DNA from: Caenispirillum bisanense
GTDB taxonomy: Bacteria > Pseudomonadota > Alphaproteobacteria > Rhodospirillales > Rhodospirillaceae
Length of the DNA stretch: 64,000 nt
NCBI RefSeq assembly: GCF_039523075.1
Contig: NZ_BAAAEP010000013.1
Location: 20,857-84,856, forward strand
Reading direction: 5' to 3'
The notes beneath the pieces are model-generated. The model had not been told where the DNA came from. It made no database searches and saw only the letters and a list, made by a program, of their open reading frames with translations. The translations under genes and the position numbers were made by a program. Shown here piece by piece: positions 58,190 through 64,000 of the stretch. The stretch's first letter is position 1. Every line of letters starts with the position of its first letter.

Positions 58190-58820
58190 CGCCCGCCGCA
58201 TTCCGCCGCACTCCGCCTTATCCGAACGTCACAGCCTGTCCGCGACCATCGGTGCCCCAGGTGCCGGTGGTCGTGCGCGTTTTCGCTGCAGAGGTGCGGC
58301 GGCTCTGCAGCCGCAAGTCGCGGCGCATCCGACGTTTGTATTACAGGGGACTAGTTCTGTTAGCGTCTTGTAAAGAGTTGGTAGAGGCTTCCTTTACCGG
58401 AAAGGTTCAGGATGGGGGTCGGCAAATGAACTCTTCGTTCTATTGACGAGAGTTCAAAGTGATGGTGTTTTACCTCTTAGGGAAAAGGGGCCGTCGGCGC
58501 GGGAGAAACAAGCCTGCACGCACGGCCGGAGGGTGCCACAGGGTGCGGTGCGGCCCTGACCAGATGCCGCCGAGCGGCCGGTCAGGCCGCGGCCGCCATC
58601 GCAACGGATGATGACGGGGGGCCTCGGCCCGGCCGGTCCGCGCGGACCGGCCTTCCAGTCTCGACCAGCACGACCGCCGGGGCGCTGCCACGCAGCCGCC
58701 GCCTGCGGACGCGCGCGACCGCGCCGCCGCCGCCAAGGCCGGCGGTCCCCGTGGATGATCGCAGGATGCCGACGCCCGCCGCACGACCGGCGCGCGCACA
58801 GACGGAAGGTTGCCGAGCAG
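58190..58820. other. Long leader in front of the exopolysaccharide operon
   Basis: A 631-bp spacer. The part at 58335-58500 is clearly A+T-richer than the surroundings and includes inverted repeats, one being GAACTCT at 58428-58434 with AGAGTTC at 58449-58455. A 64-codon frame at 58252-58446 is not supported by a ribosome-binding site. This is the likely promoter and regulatory region of the operon, with an untranslated leader of up to about 320 bp. Confidence 0.5.
58428..58455. promoter_or_regulatory. Inverted repeat in the exopolysaccharide leader
   Basis: Arms GAACTCT and AGAGTTC with 14 bases between; pairing continues inward with CGT/ACG past one unpaired base. A TTGACG hexamer (58443-58448) lies in the loop and could be a -35 element, so the repeat may be an operator over a promoter. 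Confidence 0.35.
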
Positions 58821-60134
58821 ATGTTCATGTTCAACAAGGGCCAGATCACCGCCGATGCGGGCGATCGCCGCAGCGTGGAGAGCGCCACCACCCCCACCGG
58901 CGGCGGCGGCTCGTTCTTCAACGGGCGCCCGTTCCGCTGGTCACTGGGCGGCCTGCTGATCCTGCTCGGCCTCGTGATCGTGGTGCCGCGGGCCATCACC
59001 TATCGGGCCGACGAAGCCATCGTCAACGGCCGCACCGCCATGCTGCTGGCGCCCATCGAGGGTGTCGTCAGCGGCCCCGGCCTCGCCCCCGGCGCCCGCG
59101 TGCAGCAGGGCGAACCGCTCGCCACCCTGCGCAATCCTCGCGTCGACCGCAGCTTCCTGTTCGAACTGCAGACGGAACGCGACAGCCTGATCGCCCGCGT
59201 CGGCAGCCTGACGGCGCAGGAAGACGGCCTGCTGGCCATGCGCGACGACCTCAGCGGCCGCATCCGCTCCTACGAAGGGGCGGCGGTGGGCGCGCTGGAG
59301 AAGGAAATGGTCGCCCGCGCCGCCCAGCTTGAGGCGGTGCGTGCCGGCCTGCGCGAGCGCGAGGCGGAACTGCGCCGCCAGGAGGCGCTCGGCGCCACCG
59401 GCAACACCACCCAGCGGGCCCTCGACCAGGTGCGCGCCGACCGCGACCGCCTGCGCTTCGAGGCCGAGCAGGTGGCGGCCGAGATCGACCTGCTGCGCGA
59501 GTTCCGCCGCCAGGCCGGCGAAGGCATCTTCGTCGCCTCCGGCCGCTTCGGCGCCCCCTACATGGAACAGCGCCGCGACGAGATCGCCATGCGCCTGCTG
59601 GACCTTGCCGCCTCGCGCGCCGAGCAGGAAACCCGCATCGCCCGCATCGAACGGCAGATCGCCCAGGAAGAAGAGCGCCTTGCCGGCGCCACCGAGGTCA
59701 CCCTCAGCTCGCCCTTCACCGGCGTGGTGTGGAAGACGCTGGCCGCCGCCAACGCCGACTTGGTGATCGGCGAGGAAGTGGTGCACGTGCTCGACTGCCG
59801 CAGCACCTTCCTCGACATCATCGTCTCGGAGTCGCGGTTCGAGAAGGTCTCCATCGGCGAGCGCATCGAGTACCGCCTTGCCGGCTCGCAGAGCTTCCGT
59901 ACCGGCACGGTGGTGGCCAAGCGCGGCTCCTCCGCCGTCGGCGAGGACCGCTCCCTGGCCGCCCGCCTGGACGCGCCGCGCGACAGCACCTTCCGCATCT
60001 GGGCGGAACTCGACCCGCAGGACCGCAACGCGGTCGGCGCGGACTTCTGCAACGTCGGCCGCCGGGCTGATGTGCGCTTCGAGGCGCGCATGGACCTGTT
60101 CGGCCCCTTCGTGGCGGCCTGGAATGCTCTTTGA
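58821..60134 (+). CDS. HlyD/Alg44-like membrane fusion protein
   Basis: A 437-residue periplasmic adaptor. A short cytoplasmic N-terminus (about 1-37) is followed by one membrane helix (WSLGGLLILLGLVIVVP), the biotinyl-lipoyl half motif (GRTAMLLAPIEGVVSGPGL), and a long coiled coil (about 110-290, EKEMVARAAQLEAVRAGLRE). The second lipoyl half is VTLSSPFTGVVWKTLA, then a beta-barrel. Such proteins accompany polysaccharide synthases (Alg44, BgsB) and carry the product across the periplasm. The frame is open from 58608, but ATG 58821 gives the family's start. The stop overlaps the next ATG by 11 bp. Confidence 0.88.
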   Translation: MFMFNKGQITADAGDRRSVESATTPTGGGGSFFNGRPFRWSLGGLLILLGLVIVVPRAITYRADEAIVNGRTAMLLAPIEGVVSGPGLAPGARVQQGEPLATLRNPRVDRSFLFELQTERDSLIARVGSLTAQEDGLLAMRDDLSGRIRSYEGAAVGALEKEMVARAAQLEAVRAGLREREAELRRQEALGATGNTTQRALDQVRADRDRLRFEAEQVAAEIDLLREFRRQAGEGIFVASGRFGAPYMEQRRDEIAMRLLDLAASRAEQETRIARIERQIAQEEERLAGATEVTLSSPFTGVVWKTLAAANADLVIGEEVVHVLDCRSTFLDIIVSESRFEKVSIGERIEYRLAGSQSFRTGTVVAKRGSSAVGEDRSLAARLDAPRDSTFRIWAELDPQDRNAVGADFCNVGRRADVRFEARMDLFGPFVAAWNAL

Positions 60135-62103
60135 AGTCACCTCCTTCGGCATCCTGATCGCGCTGGCCGGGTTCTTCTGGGCCTTCGCCCCGTCGCTGCG
60201 GCGGGACGACGACCGGGCGCGGGCGCTGATCACCATCATCCCGGCCCTGCTCGGAGTCCGCTACCTGACGTGGCGGCTGACCGACACCGTGCTGCCGGTG
60301 CGGGGCGACTGGGTGGAACTGGGGTGGGTGTACTTCGTCTACACCATGGAAGTGCTGGCCTTCGTCGAGGTCTGCATCTTCCTGCTGATCATGAGCCGCG
60401 CCAACCACGAGAGCGGCACCGCCGACATCCGCCAGCGCGAGCAGGAGGCGGCGGCGCAATGGCCGAGCGTCGACGTCTTCATCCCGACCTACAACGAGGG
60501 TCTGGACGTCCTGGAAAAGACCATCATCGGCGCCCGCGCCATGGACTACCCCAACTTCAAGGTCCATGTGCTGGATGACGGCCGGCGGGAGTGGCTGCGC
60601 GACTACTGCGCCGCCAAGGGCGTCGGCTATCACGTCCGCGACGACAACTCCCACGCCAAGGCCGGCAACCTGAACAACGGCCTCGCCCGCACCGACGGCG
60701 AGCTGGTGGCGATCTTCGATGCCGACTTCGTGCCCCACCGCAGCTTCCTGCGGCGCACCGCCGGCATGTTCCGCGACCCCGGCCTCGGCATCCTGCAGAC
60801 GCCGCAGCACTTCTTCAACCGCGACCCGGTGCAGATGAACCTGCTCATCGCCAACGACTGGCCCGACGAGCAGCGCCTGTTCTTCGACGAGATGGCGGCC
60901 AGCCGCGATGCCTGGAACGTGTCGTTCTGCTGCGGCTCGTGCAGCATCATCCGGCGGCAGACCCTGGACGACATCGGCGGCATCCCCACCGAGAGCATCA
61001 CCGAGGACATCCTCACCACCCTGGCGGCCCGCCGCAAGGGCTGGACCACCCGCTACCTGAACGAGCGCCTGAGCATGGGCCTGGCGGCGGAAAGCCTGGA
61101 TGCCTTCTTCGTGCAGCGGGCGCGCTGGTGCCAGGGCGGCATCCAGACCCTGTTCCTGCCGGAAGGCCCCCTTGGCCGCGGCGGCATGCGGGTGCTGGAC
61201 CGCATCCTGTTCTTCCCGTTCAGCTGGATCGTGCAGTATCCGGTGCGGATGATGGCGCTGCTGGTGCCCATCGTCTACATGCTCACCGGCCTGATGCCGC
61301 TGCACTACACCAGCCTGGACGACCTGATCTTCTACCAGATGCCGGTTCTCGCCTGCTACTACTGGACCATGCACTGGCTGGTGCGCGGCAAGTACATGCC
61401 CATCCTGTCCACCGCCATCGGCGTGTTCGCCACCTTCCGGCTGCTGCCGACGGTGCTGTCCAGCCTGGTGCGGCCGTTCGGCAAGCCGTTCCGGGTGACG
61501 CCCAAGGGCAGCCTGAACGCCGCCGGCGTCGACTGGATCTCGTTCGCCTGCATCATGGTGTTCATCGGCCTGACGGCGCTGGGGCTGGTGCTGAACAGCA
61601 TCCCCGCCATCCGCCCCATGGCCGACCGCGAGTTCTTCCCGGTGGCGGCGGCGTGGGCGGTGCTGAACATCGTCATCCTGATCCTGGCGTCGCTGATCTG
61701 CTTCGACGTGCCGCGCAAGCGCAAGGAAGAACGCTTCTACGTCAACCGCCCGGTGACCGTGCGCCCCGCCGGTGACGGCGACGGCGGCAGCCATGGCGGC
61801 ATGGCGGTGGACGTGTCGGTCAGCGGCGCCTTCGTGCGGGCGCCGGGCCTGACGGCGCGGCCGGGCGACCGCATCACCGTGGAGCTGCCCGAGGTCGGGC
61901 CGGTGCCGGCGGAGGTGGTGTTCCCCAAGGGCGGCGGACTCGCCCTGCGCTTTGCCTGGGAGGACTGCGACGACAGCCGCCGCGACGCCCTCATCGCCTA
62001 TCTGTTCTGCGGCGTCTTCAGCACCGAGCCGCCGCCGGACGGCCGCCGCCGCTCCCTCGGCCGCAACCTGATGCAGCGCTTCCTCGGGACGGCGACGCGG
62101 TGA
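60124..62103 (+). CDS. BcsA-like family 2 polysaccharide synthase with PilZ domain
   Basis: A 659-residue membrane glycosyltransferase. Two helices come first, then the GT2 domain (about 110-350) with the D,D,D,QxxRW set: LDDGRREW, FDADFVPH, ITEDILTT and QRARWCQG. These residues bind the UDP-sugar and grow a beta-linked chain. Four or more helices follow (about 370-530). A C-terminal PilZ domain (about 535-620) has RKRKEER (RxxxR) and DVSVSG (DxSxxG), so activation by cyclic di-GMP is expected. It resembles cellulose and mixed-linkage beta-glucan (BgsA-type) synthases, but the linkage cannot be told from sequence. It overlaps its neighbours on both sides. Confidence 0.9.
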   Translation: MLFEVTSFGILIALAGFFWAFAPSLRRDDDRARALITIIPALLGVRYLTWRLTDTVLPVRGDWVELGWVYFVYTMEVLAFVEVCIFLLIMSRANHESGTADIRQREQEAAAQWPSVDVFIPTYNEGLDVLEKTIIGARAMDYPNFKVHVLDDGRREWLRDYCAAKGVGYHVRDDNSHAKAGNLNNGLARTDGELVAIFDADFVPHRSFLRRTAGMFRDPGLGILQTPQHFFNRDPVQMNLLIANDWPDEQRLFFDEMAASRDAWNVSFCCGSCSIIRRQTLDDIGGIPTESITEDILTTLAARRKGWTTRYLNERLSMGLAAESLDAFFVQRARWCQGGIQTLFLPEGPLGRGGMRVLDRILFFPFSWIVQYPVRMMALLVPIVYMLTGLMPLHYTSLDDLIFYQMPVLACYYWTMHWLVRGKYMPILSTAIGVFATFRLLPTVLSSLVRPFGKPFRVTPKGSLNAAGVDWISFACIMVFIGLTALGLVLNSIPAIRPMADREFFPVAAAWAVLNIVILILASLICFDVPRKRKEERFYVNRPVTVRPAGDGDGGSHGGMAVDVSVSGAFVRAPGLTARPGDRITVELPEVGPVPAEVVFPKGGGLALRFAWEDCDDSRRDALIAYLFCGVFSTEPPPDGRRRSLGRNLMQRFLGTATR

Positions 62104-62852
62104 GGCGGCTGGCGCCGCCGCTGCTGGCGCTGTGGCTGGGGGTGTCGGCTGGGCAGGCGGCAGGGCAGGGGCTGTGCGACGGGCCGCCGCCGGCCGGGGG
62201 CTTCGTCGACCGCTTCACGACCCTCGATCCGGCCCGCTGGCAGGTGGCCGACTGGGCCAACGGCGGCCACTTCCTCAACCGCTGGAGCCCGGCGCGGGTG
62301 GCTGCGGGGGCGGAGGGCCTGCGCCTCACCCTGGCGCCGGATGCCGGTGGCGACGGCCTCGGCGGCGGCGAGGTGCGGACGCGCCGGCGCCTCGGCCACG
62401 GCCTGTTCGGCGCCCGGCTGCGGGCCTCTGCCCACCCCGGCGCCATCACCGCCGTGTTCCTCTACACCGGCCCGGCGGAAGGCACGCCGCACCACGAAAT
62501 CGATATCGAGATCAAGGGCGACGACCCGACCCGCCTGCACGCCACCTACTGGACCGACGGGGTGGCGGTGGAAGCCTCGGTGCCGCTCCCGTTCGATGCC
62601 TCGGCGGGCTTCCATGACTACGCCGTGCGCTGGCTGCCCGACCGCATCGACTGGCTGGTCGACGGCACCGTGGTCCACACGGCGCCGCCCGGCGGTGCGG
62701 TGCCGCTGCCGAGCGAGCCGGCCTTCCTGATGCTGAACCTGTGGGGCGCCACCGGCGCCGCCCCGTGGAGCACCGACTTCCCGCCCTCCGGCCGCACCGC
62801 CGCCGCCTATGCCTGCGTGCGGGTGGAAGGGTGGCAGGCGGAGGGGCGCTGA
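62100..62852 (+). CDS. Secreted GH16-family beta-glucanase
   Basis: A 250-residue glycoside hydrolase of family 16. An N-terminal signal (LAPPLLALWLGVSAGQAAGQ) predicts export. The catalytic motif is HEIDIEIKG with E133 as nucleophile, D135 and E137 as acid/base, as in lichenases and laminarinases. Substrate-binding aromatic residues are kept (TYWTDG, WLPDRIDWLVDG). It starts with GTG overlapping the synthase stop (GTGA), so it is translationally coupled. It probably trims or releases the polymer made by the upstream synthase. Confidence 0.92.
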   Translation: MRRLAPPLLALWLGVSAGQAAGQGLCDGPPPAGGFVDRFTTLDPARWQVADWANGGHFLNRWSPARVAAGAEGLRLTLAPDAGGDGLGGGEVRTRRRLGHGLFGARLRASAHPGAITAVFLYTGPAEGTPHHEIDIEIKGDDPTRLHATYWTDGVAVEASVPLPFDASAGFHDYAVRWLPDRIDWLVDGTVVHTAPPGGAVPLPSEPAFLMLNLWGATGAAPWSTDFPPSGRTAAAYACVRVEGWQAEGR

Positions 62853-62859
62853 CGCCGTC

Positions 62860-63915
62860 TCAGCCGTTGTCGCCGGCCGGCAGCAGGAACACCTGGCCGG
62901 GATAGATGAGGTCGGGGTCGCGGATCTGGGTGCGGTTGGCTTCATAGATCAGCGTGTAGTCGGCGCCGCTGCCCAGGGTGCGGCGGGCGATGCGCCACAG
63001 GCTGTTGCCGGGCTGGACGATCACCGCCCGCTCGCCCGGCGGCACGTGCACGCTTTCCGGCCGCAGGAAGGGGATCTCGGCGCGGGCCATCACGTCGCCG
63101 TCGGCGGCCAGGGAGTCGGCCCGCAGCACATGGCTGCCCGGCGCCACCGGATCGGTCGGGATGATGGTCCAGCGGCCGCTGTCGTCGGCGGTGGTGCGGC
63201 CGGCGAAGGCGTTGTCGACATAGCCCTGCACCACCGTGCCCGGCGCCGCCCGGCCGCCGAAGCTGAGGCGGCCCTCGACGTCGTAGTCGACCACGTCGAT
63301 GACCGTCGGCCCGCCCTCGGCCCCGGCGTCGCCGCCGGCGCCCGGCTCGCGGGTATCGGCCAGCACCGGCGCCGGCGCCTGCAGCACCCGGCTGGGGCCG
63401 CCCGGCGTCGTCTGCGCCGCCAGCGGCGGCGTGTCGGAGCCGGCGCCCGGTTCCGGCACCACCAGCACCACCGATCCCTCGGCCATGCGGGGCTCGCCGC
63501 CGCGGTCGACGCTGCGCAGGGCCAGCTCGCGCGTGCCCGGCGCCAGCGGCTCGGCCGGCAGGAACACCCATTCGCCGCGGGCATCGGCCTTCACCCGCCC
63601 CAGCTCGCGCTCGCCGTCGATGATCGTCACCTCGGCATCGGGTGCAGCCCGGCCGGCCATCACGACGTTGCCCTGGCGGTCGATGCGGACCACGTCGAAG
63701 CTCGGCGCCACCCCGTTGGCGGGGGCGGCGGCCGGTGCTGACGGCGGTGCGGCGGCCGTGTCGGCGGTGGCGGCGGGCTCGGCAGCCGGTGCCGGCGCCT
63801 CGCTGACGGGCGGCGGCGGCGGGTCTTCGTCGTCCCCTCCCACCGTCAGGGTGAGGATGAGGGCGATGAGGACGACGACGGCCCCGGCGATGGCAACGAT
63901 AAGCGGGCGATTCAA
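62860..63915 (-). CDS. LysM-domain membrane-anchored protein
   Basis: A protein of about 351 residues. One N-terminal helix (RPLIVAIAGAVVVLIALILT) is followed by a Pro/Ala linker and two Ig-like/carbohydrate-type beta domains (VVMAGRAAPDAEVTII; LSFGGRAAPGTVVQGYVD). A C-terminal LysM (about 300-345) has VQPGNSLWRIARRTLG and DLIYPGQVFLLP. It is expected to face the periplasm and bind peptidoglycan. TTG at 63915 with GAGG 5 bases upstream is the chosen start; the frame stays open to the window edge, so a longer protein is possible. It is convergent with the GH16 gene (7-bp gap). Confidence 0.8.
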   Translation of the reverse strand: MNRPLIVAIAGAVVVLIALILTLTVGGDDEDPPPPPVSEAPAPAAEPAATADTAAAPPSAPAAAPANGVAPSFDVVRIDRQGNVVMAGRAAPDAEVTIIDGERELGRVKADARGEWVFLPAEPLAPGTRELALRSVDRGGEPRMAEGSVVLVVPEPGAGSDTPPLAAQTTPGGPSRVLQAPAPVLADTREPGAGGDAGAEGGPTVIDVVDYDVEGRLSFGGRAAPGTVVQGYVDNAFAGRTTADDSGRWTIIPTDPVAPGSHVLRADSLAADGDVMARAEIPFLRPESVHVPPGERAVIVQPGNSLWRIARRTLGSGADYTLIYEANRTQIRDPDLIYPGQVFLLPAGDNG

Positions 63916-64000
63916 GAAAGCCTCACGATGCACGACGCGGATCGCCTCCGGCCCGGCCGGCGGCGTGGTCCCAGGCACCAAGGGTAGTACGTCCGCCAGG

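Noticed and set aside
58252..58446. A 64-codon frame in the leader of the glucan operon
   Set aside because: No ribosome-binding site, no recognisable family, and base composition differs from coding sequence here.

Overview
The window is about 70 percent G+C and carries an ordinary chromosomal gene set of an alphaproteobacterium, most likely of the Rhodospirillales (Azospirillum/Rhodospirillum-like). Supporting marks are the glnB-glnA operon, a yqeY-dnaG-rpoD operon, a tamA-tamB pair, a DUF1465 gene, a CheZ-like phosphatase and a MocR regulator. No insertion sequence, phage block, integrase or CRISPR array was seen. The high G+C leaves very long open frames opposite and across most real genes; these are shadows and are left out.

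Region 1 (1-7.6 kb): the 5' part of prmA, a small DUF1127-like protein, an MFS permease divergent from a GlxA-type AraC regulator, a methyl-accepting chemotaxis receptor, a DUF1989 protein and an RTX-repeat protein. Region 2 (7.6-12.4 kb): glnB-glnA (nitrogen sensing and glutamine synthesis) with a candidate sigma-54 promoter, a PLP aminotransferase, a HicB/HicA-like toxin-antitoxin pair, tRNA-His and a MarR regulator. Region 3 (12.6-26.3 kb): tamA-tamB (outer-membrane assembly), a DUF1465 gene that reads into the 3' end of tyrS, then LysR regulator, thioredoxin reductase, peroxiredoxin, Lrp/AsnC regulator, CheZ-like protein and greA.

Region 4 (26.3-38 kb): carA-carB (carbamoyl phosphate), divergent from yqeY-dnaG-rpoD, then a CAT-anticodon tRNA and ettA. 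Region 5 (38-49.5 kb): an EamA exporter divergent from a MocR regulator, a CPBP protease, and a divergent block in which a sodium/solute symporter with its DUF4212 small subunit faces a three-gene unit (unknown protein, membrane-anchored PAS/DEDDh exonuclease, CBS/DUF294 nucleotidyltransferase). YggT-like and small membrane proteins and cfa follow.

Region 6 (49.5-64 kb): an O-methyltransferase, a YbaN-like protein, a receiver-like protein divergent from an XRE-PAS regulator, a ferritin-like protein, a complete TRAP transporter (dctQ-dctM-dctP), an unusual lipoprotein/LivH-permease fusion with no partner ABC genes, a YbaY-type lipoprotein, and an exopolysaccharide operon: membrane fusion protein, BcsA-like GT2 synthase with a C-terminal PilZ domain, and a secreted GH16 glucanase. 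A LysM protein on the opposite strand closes the window.

Most of the window is conserved housekeeping. The parts least explained by known families are the lipoprotein-LivH fusion, the exonuclease/nucleotidyltransferase unit facing the symporter, the PilZ-controlled polysaccharide operon with its long A+T-rich leader, and the repeated 15-bp element in front of both glnB and glnA.
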